From Tenacibaculum gallaicum (GTDB lineage Bacteria; Bacteroidota; Bacteroidia; Flavobacteriales; Flavobacteriaceae): DNA of 64,000 bases. Every line of letters starts with the position of its first letter. The first letter of the stretch is position 1. The stretch covers positions 62,001-126,000 of the forward strand of contig NZ_QUNS01000001.1 in NCBI RefSeq assembly GCF_003387615.1, written 5' to 3'. The notes under the pieces are model-generated. The model was not told the origin of the DNA and did not search any database. It saw only the letters and a program-made list of their open reading frames with translations. Below are positions 25,413 to 34,007 of this stretch, in pieces. The position numbers were made by a program, and so were the translations under genes.

Positions 25413-26330
25413 ATGAAACACAAACTACTTTACATATGCTTGTTTTTAACTTCTTTTGCCTTTGCACAACAACCTCAGGTAAAAGTAGAAATTGATACAA
25501 CAAACATCAGAATTGGTGAACAGTTTCAATATAAAATATCTGTTGACGAAACCGAAAATGTTATCATTCCTAAGTTAGAAAACTTAAAAGGATTGGAGGT
25601 TATTGATACATTAAAAATTGATACCATTGAAAACAAGCTAATCCAAAAATATATTTTAACAGGTTTTGATAGTGGTGCTTTTTACATTCCACAACAACAA
25701 ATATTTATTAGAAACCAAGCTTACCTAACCGATAGTTTATTAGTTAACGTAGCTACGGTTCCTATCGATACTACTAAAGTTAAAAAATTTCCAATTAAAG
25801 GAATTAAAGGAGAACCGTATCAACTTGATGATTTCAAGCAATATTTTTGGTGGGCTATAATAGCTTTAGTTGTTATTTTACTACTACTCTATTTCTTTGT
25901 TTTCAAGAAGAAAAAAGAACAAGAAGAAAAGGTTATTATTCCTTTATTACCTCCTTATGAAGAGGCCATCCAAAAGCTAGAGGAGTTAGACGAAAAATTA
26001 TTATGGCAAAATAATCAAGTTAAAAAGTATTATAGTGAATTAACAGACATTATAAGGGACTATATTGAACGAGAGTTACATGTTCCTGCCTTAGAAAGTA
26101 CTACTGATGAATTAATTGATGTATTAAAAGATTTAAACGACACAAAGTCAATAGAAACTTCCAAGGAAATTATTGATAAATTAAAAGGGCTTTTACAAGA
26201 ATCTGATTTAGTTAAGTTTGCAAAATCGAAGCCTTTGTCTCATGAAATAGAAGAAGACAGAAAAGATGCAAAGCTTATTATAGATAATTTAAAACCTAAA
26301 AAACAAGTAGAAGAAGATGAAGTGGAATAA
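25413..26330 (+). CDS. Bat operon membrane protein, DUF4381/BatD-N-like
   Basis: A 305-residue protein with signal peptide 1-18 (ending AFAQ), a periplasmic beta-rich domain (about 20-135: VKVEIDTTNIRIGEQFQYKIS, in which the 'IxIGE' pattern also begins BatD), one membrane helix at about 146-166 (WWAIIALVVILLLLYFFVF) and a cytoplasmic tail with coiled-coil-like helices (LEELDEKLLWQNNQVKKYYSEL). This layout is shared with BatD and DUF4381 proteins. The function is presumed to be assembly of the Bat membrane complex. Its last 14 bases overlap batA, indicating translational coupling. Confidence 0.8.
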   Translation: MKHKLLYICLFLTSFAFAQQPQVKVEIDTTNIRIGEQFQYKISVDETENVIIPKLENLKGLEVIDTLKIDTIENKLIQKYILTGFDSGAFYIPQQQIFIRNQAYLTDSLLVNVATVPIDTTKVKKFPIKGIKGEPYQLDDFKQYFWWAIIALVVILLLLYFFVFKKKKEQEEKVIIPLLPPYEEAIQKLEELDEKLLWQNNQVKKYYSELTDIIRDYIERELHVPALESTTDELIDVLKDLNDTKSIETSKEIIDKLKGLLQESDLVKFAKSKPLSHEIEEDRKDAKLIIDNLKPKKQVEEDEVE

Positions 26331-27324
26331 TTTCGAATTTCATAGTCCTGAGTTTTTATGGTTGCTAGTATTAATCCCTTTATTAGCTTTTTGGAGTTTT
26401 TATAGCAGAAAGAAAGATAGTGCACAGCTAAAAATGCCAAGTACCAAAGGTTTTAAAGTACAAGGTTCTATTTTACCTAAATTAAAACCTCTACTACACC
26501 TTTTGAGATTATTAGCTTTAACTTGCCTAATAGTTGCTTTAGCACGTCCTAGAAATGTAGCTGTTAGTAAAAAAACAAAGACGAATCGAGGAATTGATAT
26601 TGTAATGGCTGTTGATGTTTCGGCCAGTATGTTAGCAAAAGACCTTAAACCAAACCGATTGGAAGCTCTAAAAAGAGTCGCGATCGATTTTATAAATCGA
26701 CGTCCAAATGATCGTATTGGTATTGTAGTATATGCAGGAGAAAGTTTTACACAAACTCCGATTACTAGTGATAAATCTATTGTGAAAAGAACTATTTCAG
26801 AAATTAAATGGGGTCAGTTAGAAGGCGGAACAGCTATTGGAATGGGCCTAGGTTCTGCTGTTAATAGATTAAAAGAGAGTAAAGCTAAAAGTAAAGTTAT
26901 TATTTTACTAACTGATGGTGTAAACAATGCAGGATTTGTAGACCCTAAAACTGCTACTGAATTAGCTAAAGGGAATGAAATTAAGGTTTACACTATTGGA
27001 ATAGGAACAAACGGAATGGCTCCTTTCCCATGGGCTAAAGACCCAAGAACTGGTAAAATTTCTTTTAAAAACCAATCTGTTGAAATTGATGAAGATTTGC
27101 TAAAACATATCGCAAGCGAAACTAACGGAAAATATTTTAGAGCAACTAACAACACCAAATTAAAAGAAATTTATGACGAAATCGATAAGCTAGAAAAAAC
27201 TAAAATAGAGGAGTTTAAATATTATAATTACTCAGAAAAATATCGTTTTTTAGTACTCCTAGCAGGAATCTTTTTACTCTTAGAATTCACCCTAAAAAAC
27301 ACAGTATTTAAAAGTTTTATTTAA
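26317..27324 (+). CDS. batA: BatA, membrane VWA-domain protein
   Basis: A 335-residue protein with hydrophobic helices at about 13-25 and 52-68 and near the C-terminus (about 306-325), and a VWA domain between them. The MIDAS motif is DVSASM (about 95-100), with the T-x-x-D part in LLTDGVNNAGF. It starts inside the preceding gene (14-base overlap) and is followed after 5 bases by batB. Bat proteins are linked to aerotolerance in Bacteroides fragilis and to stress tolerance elsewhere; the molecular target is not established. Confidence 0.92.
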   Translation: MKWNNFEFHSPEFLWLLVLIPLLAFWSFYSRKKDSAQLKMPSTKGFKVQGSILPKLKPLLHLLRLLALTCLIVALARPRNVAVSKKTKTNRGIDIVMAVDVSASMLAKDLKPNRLEALKRVAIDFINRRPNDRIGIVVYAGESFTQTPITSDKSIVKRTISEIKWGQLEGGTAIGMGLGSAVNRLKESKAKSKVIILLTDGVNNAGFVDPKTATELAKGNEIKVYTIGIGTNGMAPFPWAKDPRTGKISFKNQSVEIDEDLLKHIASETNGKYFRATNNTKLKEIYDEIDKLEKTKIEEFKYYNYSEKYRFLVLLAGIFLLLEFTLKNTVFKSFI

Positions 27325-27329
27325 GCAAG

Positions 27330-28367
27330 ATGTACAAACTAGAAGAACCAATATATTTTTATCTTTTTGCAATTATTCCTATAATAGTTGTGGTTTTCCT
27401 ATTCGTTTTATGGTGGAAAAAAAGAACTCAAAAAAAGTTTGCCAATCCAGCTCTTTTATCTAAAATAGCACCAAACACATCAACCTTTAAATCAGTATTA
27501 AAACTTGTTTTCTTTTTAATTGGGCTGTCTTTTCTAATTCTATCATTAGTAAACCCTAAAATGGGAACTAAGTTAAAAACAGTAAAAAGAGAAGGTGTTG
27601 ATGTAGTATTTGCTTTAGATGTTTCTAAAAGTATGTTGGCAGAAGATATTGCTCCTAACAGACTAGAAAAAGCAAAACAAATTATATCTAAAACTATCGA
27701 TAAATTAGGAAGTGATAGAGTTGGTATTATTATTTATGCAGGTAATGCTTATCCTTTACTTCCTATTACCACAGATCATGCTGCTGCAAAAATGTTTTTG
27801 CAAAACGCAAATCCAGATATGGTTTCAAGCCAAGGTACTGCCATTAACGAAGCACTAAACTTAGCAAATACTTATTATGACAATGATGAGCAAACCAATC
27901 GTTTTTTAATCATTATTTCAGACGGTGAAGATCATCAAGAGGAAACCAAACAAGTAGCTCAAAATATCGCCAACGAAGGTGTTAAAGTATATACCGTAGG
28001 TGTAGGAACCGAAAAAGGAGGTCCAATTCCTATTAAATTAAATGACGCACTTATTGGTTACAAAAAAGACAGAATGGGAGAAACAGTAATTACCCAAAGA
28101 AAACCTGATGTTTTACAAGGAGTTGCTGATGCTTCTGATGGACAATATTTTGATGGTAATAAAACTGAAAATCCAGTAGAAGCTATTGAAAAAATTATAG
28201 GGAACGCACAAAAAAACGAGTTTGAAACAAAACAATTTTCTGATTATAAAGACCAGTTTCAATGGTTTGTAGCTATTGGGTTGTTATTTTTAATTCTTGA
28301 TATGTTTTTGTTTGATAAAAAAACCAAATGGTTGAAGAAAGTAGATTTATTTAATGAGGAGTCTTAA
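27330..28367 (+). CDS. batB: BatB, membrane VWA-domain protein
   Basis: A 345-residue paralogue of the preceding protein with the same plan: membrane helices at about 8-27 and 56-73, a VWA domain with MIDAS DVSKSM (about 94-99) and IISDGEDHQEE, and a C-terminal helix near residue 310-328. The tandem batA-batB order is the canonical one. It is 16 bases upstream of batC. Together with BatA it is thought to form the membrane platform acted on by MoxR. Confidence 0.92.
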   Translation: MYKLEEPIYFYLFAIIPIIVVVFLFVLWWKKRTQKKFANPALLSKIAPNTSTFKSVLKLVFFLIGLSFLILSLVNPKMGTKLKTVKREGVDVVFALDVSKSMLAEDIAPNRLEKAKQIISKTIDKLGSDRVGIIIYAGNAYPLLPITTDHAAAKMFLQNANPDMVSSQGTAINEALNLANTYYDNDEQTNRFLIIISDGEDHQEETKQVAQNIANEGVKVYTVGVGTEKGGPIPIKLNDALIGYKKDRMGETVITQRKPDVLQGVADASDGQYFDGNKTENPVEAIEKIIGNAQKNEFETKQFSDYKDQFQWFVAIGLLFLILDMFLFDKKTKWLKKVDLFNEES

Positions 28368-28383
28368 GCTCCGTTAAGTAGTA

Positions 28384-29220
28384 ATGTGGTATAGAATGAA
28401 AAGTTTACAAAATTTAATATTTGTTATTATTATTGCTGTTTCTGCAATGGCAAATGCACAACAAGACACGCTTAAATTACAGCGTGAAGCACGTGATTTA
28501 TTGCGAGAAGGAAACAAACTATACAATAAGCAAAAGTTTAGCGATGCTGCTATTTCCTACCGAAAAGCTTTAGGTAAAAATAGCAAGTACGAAAAAGCAA
28601 GCTATAATTTTGGTAATACCTTATACCAAGAAAAAAAATACAAAGAAGCTGTAGAACAGTTTAAAGTAACTACTGAAACTTCAAAAGACAAAATGGCTCA
28701 GGCTGAAGCTTATCACAACATAGGTAATGCTATGATGGAGCAGAAGCAATATGAGCAAGCTGTCGAAGCTTTTAAAAATTCCTTACGTAGAAATCCGAAT
28801 GACGATGAAACACGTTATAATTTAGCAGTTGCTCAAAAAGAAGCTAAAAAGCAGGAACAAAACGAGAAGGACAACAAGGATAAAAATAAAGACCAAAAGA
28901 ACAAGGATCAGAAAGATCAACAAAAGCAAAACGACAAAGACAAAAAGAACGACAAAAATAAAGATCAAAAAGGCGACGATAAGGACAAAAAAGATGATAA
29001 GCAAGATCAGAAAAATGACGATCAAAAAAATCAACAAAAACCTAATCAAGACCCAAAAGACAAAAAAAATCAAAAGCCTAAACCTCAACAAGGTAAAATG
29101 ACCCCTGAACAAATGAAACAGTTGTTAGAGAGTTTAAATAATGAAGAGAATAAAACGCAGAAAAAAATGAATGCGAAAAAATCAAAAGGAAGAAAAGTAA
29201 AACAAGAAAAAGACTGGTAA
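28384..29220 (+). CDS. batC: BatC, TPR protein with charged low-complexity tail
   Basis: 278 residues from ATG 28384; ATG 28396 (MKSLQNLIF) gives a cleaner signal peptide and may be the real start. Signal peptide to about residue 26 (ANAQQ), then two to three TPR repeats (about 36-145: NKLYNKQKFSDAAISYRKAL, then YHNIGNAMMEQKQYEQAVEAF in outline). Residues about 155-240 are almost only K, D, N and Q, a low-complexity run that also produces long spurious frames on both strands. The tail has MTPEQMKQLLESLNNEE. Periplasmic scaffold role inferred. Confidence 0.88.
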   Translation: MWYRMKSLQNLIFVIIIAVSAMANAQQDTLKLQREARDLLREGNKLYNKQKFSDAAISYRKALGKNSKYEKASYNFGNTLYQEKKYKEAVEQFKVTTETSKDKMAQAEAYHNIGNAMMEQKQYEQAVEAFKNSLRRNPNDDETRYNLAVAQKEAKKQEQNEKDNKDKNKDQKNKDQKDQQKQNDKDKKNDKNKDQKGDDKDKKDDKQDQKNDDQKNQQKPNQDPKDKKNQKPKPQQGKMTPEQMKQLLESLNNEENKTQKKMNAKKSKGRKVKQEKDW

Positions 29221-29271
29221 TTTTACAGTTTTTAAAATCTTAATTATTTTTATACATTTTTGAAAATTAAC

Positions 29272-31035
29272 ATGAAGTTGAAAGTATACATATCGTTATT
29301 AGTTAGTTTTATAACATTTGCCATTAATGCACAAGACGCCGCGTTAACGGCTAAAGTTAGTAAAAACAAATTGGGCGTAAATCAACGATTACGTATTGAG
29401 TTTTCAATCAATAAACAAGGAGCTGATAATTTTAAAGCTCCTAATTTCACTAATTTTAAAATAGTTGGTGGCCCTAGTCAATCAGTAAGTCAATCTTGGA
29501 TTAACGGTAAAGTTTCCTTTAATCAATCATACACTTACATTTTACAACCAAAAAGAAAAGGAGAATTTAATATTCCCTCTGCGAGTATTGAAATTGATGG
29601 AAAAACAATAAAGTCAAACCCTATAAAAGTTATTGTTTTAAATGCTGTTGATATTCCTAAAAACCCAAACGACCCTAGTTATATTGCAGAACAAAATATT
29701 CACTTAGTTACTGAAATTTCTAAATCTAAACCTTATGTTGGTGAAGGGATTTATGTAGAATATCGCTTATATTTTAGCGACAATGTTGGTATTTATGACA
29801 ATGCAATTACAGAAGCACCACAATACAATGGATTTTGGAATCAGGAAATTAAGCGTAACGGAATGGGTGTTAAAACTGGCACCTATAACGGAGAGAATTA
29901 TCGTTATGCAGTATTACACAAGGCGCTATTAATACCAACCACTTCCGGTAAGCTAACAATAGACCCAATGAAGATGGATATAGTCGTGGCAGTACCTACT
30001 GGAAGGGCTGATTTTTTTGGAAACGTAATTACGCGTCAAGTTCGTAAAGAGTTTTCTTCCGCTAAGAAAGTTGTTAATGCTCAGGCTTTACCTCTTCAAA
30101 ATAAACCGGAGGACTTTACAGGTGCAGTGGGTCAATTTTCTTTTGATGTTTCTTTAAGTAAAAACACCTTAAAGGCAAATGAATCTTCACAAATTAAGGT
30201 TTCTGTAAATGGTAAAGGAAATTTAAAATTATTTGAACTTCCAAAAATTGAAACTCCTAAAGAACTGGAAGTTTATCAACCAGAAAGAAAAGAAAACGTT
30301 CGTATTACAGGAACTGGGTTATCAGGTTCAATTACCGATAGCTATACAGTTGTCCCCGAATTCAAAGGAAAATATAGAATTCCAAAAACTAGCTTTTCTT
30401 ACTTTAATCCGAAAGAAAAAGTGTATCAAACTATTACTACTGATGATTTATATGTTGATGTTTTAGAAGGAAAAGAAATTCCGACAAATTCAGATGCTAA
30501 CACAGTAGCTAAACAAGATGTGAAAGTTACGGGTAACGACTTTAGATACATCCAAACATCTACTGACTTACACCCCATAAAGACAGATGATTTCTTTAAA
30601 TCTACCTTATTTTATGTTCTTTTATTACTTCCTATTTTAGCAATTCCTGTTGGAATCTTTATTCAAAAAAAGAAAGAAGAGCGTGATAGTGATATATTAG
30701 GAAATAAGCTACGAAAGGCAGACAAACTCGCCAAGAAATACTTATCGGAAGCACAAAAGCAATTAGGTAATAAAGAAGCTTTTTATGAAGCTTTAGAAAG
30801 AGCCCTACATAATTATTTAAAAGCAAAACTAGGTGTAGAAACTTCTGATATAAGTCGTGAAAAGATTACTGATTTATTAGCTAATAAAAACGTTAATAAA
30901 GAAACTATTAATAGTTTTATTGAAGTATTTAACAATTGTGATTTTGCTAGATATACTCCAATTACCAATGTACAAATGAAAGAGGAGTATGAGAAGGCAA
31001 AACAAGTAATAACGCAATTAGACAGACAATTATAA
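29272..31035 (+). CDS. batD: BatD, oxygen-tolerance family membrane protein
   Basis: 587 residues from ATG 29272 (an upstream in-frame TTG is ignored). Signal peptide to about residue 20, then tandem beta-sandwich domains characteristic of the BatD family: KNKLGVNQRLRIEFSINKQG near the start, and SKPYVGEGIYVEYRLYFS around 160. A membrane helix at about 446-463 (LFYVLLLLPILAIPVGIFI) precedes a cytoplasmic helical tail with YEALERALHNYLKAKLG. The stop codon overlaps the batE start (TAATG), so the two are coupled. Confidence 0.9.
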   Translation: MKLKVYISLLVSFITFAINAQDAALTAKVSKNKLGVNQRLRIEFSINKQGADNFKAPNFTNFKIVGGPSQSVSQSWINGKVSFNQSYTYILQPKRKGEFNIPSASIEIDGKTIKSNPIKVIVLNAVDIPKNPNDPSYIAEQNIHLVTEISKSKPYVGEGIYVEYRLYFSDNVGIYDNAITEAPQYNGFWNQEIKRNGMGVKTGTYNGENYRYAVLHKALLIPTTSGKLTIDPMKMDIVVAVPTGRADFFGNVITRQVRKEFSSAKKVVNAQALPLQNKPEDFTGAVGQFSFDVSLSKNTLKANESSQIKVSVNGKGNLKLFELPKIETPKELEVYQPERKENVRITGTGLSGSITDSYTVVPEFKGKYRIPKTSFSYFNPKEKVYQTITTDDLYVDVLEGKEIPTNSDANTVAKQDVKVTGNDFRYIQTSTDLHPIKTDDFFKSTLFYVLLLLPILAIPVGIFIQKKKEERDSDILGNKLRKADKLAKKYLSEAQKQLGNKEAFYEALERALHNYLKAKLGVETSDISREKITDLLANKNVNKETINSFIEVFNNCDFARYTPITNVQMKEEYEKAKQVITQLDRQL

Positions 31036-31787
31036 TGAGAAAGTTAGTTATATATTTATTCTTATTGGTGTCAATTAGTACGTTAGCACAAAATGCCAAT
31101 GATTTATTTACAAGCGCGAATTCTTTATACAAAGAAGGAAAGTACGAAGAAGCAATTAAACTATATGAGCAAATAGACGATGAAAATTTAGTATCATCAG
31201 AAGTGTATTATAACTTGGCTAACTGTTACTATAAGATTAATAAAATAGCGCCTACTATTTATAATTATGAAAAAGCATTACAGTTAAACCCTTTAAATGA
31301 AGATGCTAAAAATAACTTAATTATAGCAAAGCGTTTAACTCTTGATAGAATTGAAGCATTACCCAAATCAGTTTTTCAAAAGTTTAATGAAAACTATTTA
31401 CAAAAGTTTACTTATAACACTTGGGCAATAATTACCATTGTGCTTTCTTTTGTTGCTTCTATTTTATTTTTGCTGTTTTATTTTGCCTATACTCCAAATA
31501 AAAAAAGAACTTATTTTACAACTAGTATTATTTCTTTTTTGCTTTTAACAATCTCTTTAACTATTACATACACACAATACAATCAAGCTAACAACACTAT
31601 TGAAGCTATTATTTTTACTGAAGAAGTTTCAATTAGCAATGAACCTACTGATAACTCAAATGAAGTTTTCACATTGCACGAAGGAACCAAAGTTAATGTC
31701 TTAGATTCTGTAGATAATTGGAAAAAAATAAAGCTTGCTGATGGAAAAGTTGGATGGATAAAAGCGAAAAATTTAAAAGAACTATAA
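31035..31787 (+). CDS. batE: BatE, TPR and SH3-like protein
   Basis: A 250-residue protein: signal peptide to about residue 19, two TPRs at about 22-90 (YKEGKYEEAIKLYEQI; VYYNLANCYYKINKIAP), two membrane helices near 135-155 and 163-180, and a C-terminal bacterial SH3 domain (about 190-250, with LHEGTKVNVLDSVDNWKKI and GKVGWIKAKNL). The start overlaps the batD stop by one base. It closes the canonical Bat operon. The SH3 domain may bind peptidoglycan or a partner in the periplasm (inference). Confidence 0.9.
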   Translation: MRKLVIYLFLLVSISTLAQNANDLFTSANSLYKEGKYEEAIKLYEQIDDENLVSSEVYYNLANCYYKINKIAPTIYNYEKALQLNPLNEDAKNNLIIAKRLTLDRIEALPKSVFQKFNENYLQKFTYNTWAIITIVLSFVASILFLLFYFAYTPNKKRTYFTTSIISFLLLTISLTITYTQYNQANNTIEAIIFTEEVSISNEPTDNSNEVFTLHEGTKVNVLDSVDNWKKIKLADGKVGWIKAKNLKEL

Positions 31788-31810
31788 CATTTTAGATGTA
31801 AAAAATTAAT

Positions 31811-31818
31811 TACTTTTG
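31811..31818 (+). promoter_or_regulatory. -7 promoter box (TACTTTTG) of the bicarbonate module
   Basis: Exact TAnnTTTG match 26 bases before the TTG start of the 99-residue gene and 24 bases after the batE stop. It indicates that the module is transcribed separately from the Bat operon. Confidence 0.55.
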
Positions 31819-31843
31819 TCTCTAAATAAATAGAAAAATTATT

Positions 31844-32143
31844 TTGAAATCTAAAATCGCTATCTTTTTTATCGTTTTGTTCGCAGGCATTATTGTTACG
31901 CCTTCGATAATTACGTTGGTAGATAAAGACCAAGATATCACTATTTTCTTAAGTTTAAGTGAAGAAGAAGAAAACACTAAACATGTTAAGGTCGCTGAGT
32001 TAAAAGCTCACCCTAATGAAGATTATACTTCTTTTTTATATAGAAAAATTCAAAAAAAGAAAAACGTACGTTTTCAATCTAAAAACTACGTGTCACAGTA
32101 TCCTAAAATTCTCACCCCACCTCCCGAGCTATTTACTGCATAG
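31844..32143 (+). CDS. Small membrane-anchored protein before the SulP transporter, unknown
   Basis: 99 residues from TTG 31844; no ATG is available before the hydrophobic segment, and an exact promoter box lies 26 bases upstream, so TTG is probably the true start. One membrane or signal segment at residues 4-24 (KIAIFFIVLFAGIIVTPSII), then an acidic stretch LSEEEEN and a basic stretch RKIQKKKNVR, ending in a proline-rich PPPELFTA tail. No domain recognised. The position before sulP and two carbonic anhydrase genes suggests an accessory role in that unit, but this is only context. Confidence 0.65.
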   Translation: MKSKIAIFFIVLFAGIIVTPSIITLVDKDQDITIFLSLSEEEENTKHVKVAELKAHPNEDYTSFLYRKIQKKKNVRFQSKNYVSQYPKILTPPPELFTA

Positions 32144-32183
32144 TACCTGAATAAGCTATTTCTTATATGAGGTGTTAAGCATG

Positions 32184-32225
32184 GAAATATTTCAATGAAT
32201 CAAACAATTATCGTTGAAGTATTTC
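32184..32225 (+). repeat. Imperfect inverted repeat upstream of sulP
   Basis: GAAATATTTCAA (32184-32195) and TTGAAGTATTTC (32214-32225) pair over 12 positions with a single G-T wobble around an 18-base loop. No T-run follows, so it is not a simple terminator. It may be a regulatory RNA hairpin or an operator. Confidence 0.55.
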
Positions 32226-32272
32226 AAGTATCTCTTAGTGAATAAAAAATCAATTATTTAAATTAAAAATAC

Positions 32273-32294
32273 ACTCTAAATTTTTGTTTAGAGT
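32273..32294 (+). repeat. 8-bp perfect hairpin immediately upstream of sulP
   Basis: ACTCTAAA and TTTAGAGT flank the loop TTTTTG; the structure ends 20 bases before the sulP ATG, near where a ribosome would bind. No U-run follows. It may influence translation or serve as a protein-binding site. Confidence 0.5.
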
Positions 32295-32314
32295 ATAAAA
32301 TATACGCATATATT

Positions 32315-33895
32315 ATGTTTAAAACTATTAAAAGCGACTTGCCAGCAAGTATTGTCGTATTTTTTGTTGCTTTACCTTTATGTTTAGGTATTGCTTTAGC
32401 TAGTGGAGCTCCTCTTTTTTCAGGTGTAATTGCAGGAATTATTGGAGGTACTGTTGTTGGAGCCTTGAGTGGTTCGAAAATAGGAGTTAGTGGCCCTGCA
32501 GCTGGTTTAGCTGCTATTGTTTTAACCGCTATAGGGTCTTTAGGTGGTTATGAAAACTTTTTAGTAGCTGTTGTATTAGGAGGTATTATTCAAATACTTT
32601 TTGGTGTTCTTAAAGCTGGTGTTATCGGTTATTACTTCCCATCATCGGTTATTAAAGGAATGCTTACTGGTATTGGTATTATTATTATTTTAAAGCAAAT
32701 TCCTCACTTCTTCGGATATGATGCTGAACCAGAAGGTGCTGATAGTTTTATAGAAACTTCAGGAGAAAATACTTTTTCAGCTATTTTAAGTATTACTGAT
32801 AATATTACCATGGGATCAATGGTTATTGGTTTTATTGGATTGGCTATTTTAATTCTTTGGGATAAAGTTTTAAGTAAAAAAGGAAGAATATTTCATTTAA
32901 TTCAAGGGCCATTAGTGGCTGTTGTAACAGGAATTATATTTTTCACCTTAATGCAAGGGAATGAAACATTAGCAATACAAGCTTCGCATTTAGTAAGTGT
33001 ACCAATTCCTGAGAGCTTTGATTCTTTCTTAACGCAATTCACATTCCCTAACTTTAATGCTATTACAAACTACGAAGTTTGGGTAACTGCATTTACCATT
33101 GCATTAGTAGCAAGTTTAGAAACTCTACTTTGTGTTGAAGCCACAGATAAATTAGACCCAGAAAAAAATGTAACTCCAACCAACAGAGAATTATTAGCGC
33201 AAGGAACAGGTAATATTTTATCTGGTTTAATTGGAGGTTTACCTATTACTCAGGTAATTGTAAGAAGTTCTGCTAACATCCAATCAGGAGGTAGATCTAA
33301 AATGTCTGCAATTATTCACGGATTATTATTGTTACTATCAGTTATTTTAATTCCAACCTTATTAAATAAAATACCTTTATCTGTACTAGCGGCAATTTTA
33401 TTAGTTGTTGGTTATAAACTAGCAAAACCTAGCTTATTTAAACAAATGTACTCGTTAGGGTGGAAACAATTTATTCCTTTTATTATAACCGTTTTAGGTA
33501 TTGTTTTTACCGATTTACTTACAGGAATTTCATTAGGATTAGCTGTAGGGGTTTTTGTTATCTTAATAAAAAGTTATCAAAACTCTCACTTCTTACATAT
33601 TGAAGATAAAAGTAACGGAGTGCACAAAATAAAAATGACACTAGCTGAAGAAGTGACTTTTTTTAACAAAGGAGCAATTTTAAAAGAATTAGACAGCTTA
33701 CCTGAAGGCACTCATTTAGAGTTAGACGTAAGAAAAACCAGGTACTTGGATAATGACATTGTTGAAATTTTAGAAGATTTTGCTTTTAAAGCCAAAGAAA
33801 GAAACATCAACATTAAACTTATTTCTGAGCGTGGTATTGTAGAAAACCCTGAAAGCTTTATTAAGTTCTTTAAACTTAGACCAAAAGCAGCTTAA
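32315..33895 (+). CDS. SulP family anion (probably bicarbonate) transporter
   Basis: A 526-residue membrane protein with about 12-14 helices. The N-terminal SulP part is clear (DLPASIVVFFVALPLCLGIALASGAP), as is the segment ISGLIGGLPITQVIVRSSAN-type (LSGLIGGLPITQVIVRSS). It ends in a STAS-like domain (about 430-526: TFFNKGAILKELDSLPEGTHLELDVRKT in outline). SulP proteins carry sulfate, bicarbonate or other anions. Two beta-carbonic anhydrase genes directly downstream point to bicarbonate, as in BicA-type systems; this is inference from context. The gene is followed by a 34-bp palindrome. Confidence 0.9.
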   Translation: MFKTIKSDLPASIVVFFVALPLCLGIALASGAPLFSGVIAGIIGGTVVGALSGSKIGVSGPAAGLAAIVLTAIGSLGGYENFLVAVVLGGIIQILFGVLKAGVIGYYFPSSVIKGMLTGIGIIIILKQIPHFFGYDAEPEGADSFIETSGENTFSAILSITDNITMGSMVIGFIGLAILILWDKVLSKKGRIFHLIQGPLVAVVTGIIFFTLMQGNETLAIQASHLVSVPIPESFDSFLTQFTFPNFNAITNYEVWVTAFTIALVASLETLLCVEATDKLDPEKNVTPTNRELLAQGTGNILSGLIGGLPITQVIVRSSANIQSGGRSKMSAIIHGLLLLLSVILIPTLLNKIPLSVLAAILLVVGYKLAKPSLFKQMYSLGWKQFIPFIITVLGIVFTDLLTGISLGLAVGVFVILIKSYQNSHFLHIEDKSNGVHKIKMTLAEEVTFFNKGAILKELDSLPEGTHLELDVRKTRYLDNDIVEILEDFAFKAKERNINIKLISERGIVENPESFIKFFKLRPKAA

Positions 33896-33934
33896 TTTTT
33901 CTTAAAACCAATAAGTTGTAAGCCAAAATACTTT

Positions 33935-33968
33935 ATACTAACAATACTTAATTAAGTATTGTTAGTAT
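33935..33968. repeat. 34-bp perfect palindrome between sulP and the first carbonic anhydrase gene
   Basis: The two 17-base halves (right half beginning TTAAGTATTGTTAGTAT) are exact reverse complements with no spacer, centred on AATT at about 33951/33952. It is AT-rich and followed by TTCATAAAAACG, so there is no terminator U-run. It lies 39 bases before the carbonic anhydrase ATG. A dimeric regulator site or an mRNA processing or attenuation structure are the options. Confidence 0.85.
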
Positions 33969-34007
33969 TCATAAAAACGACATACATAATTTTATAAAAA
34001 TATATCA

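Noticed and set aside
28822..29112. Long open frames on both strands inside batC
   Set aside because: They arise from the low-complexity Lys/Asp/Asn/Gln run of BatC; their translations are repetitive (I/L/V/F-rich or K/T/R-rich) with no start signals.
33935..33968. Terminator between sulP and the carbonic anhydrase gene
   Set aside because: The perfect palindrome has no U-run on either strand and essentially no loop sequence outside the stem; kept instead as a repeat of unknown role.
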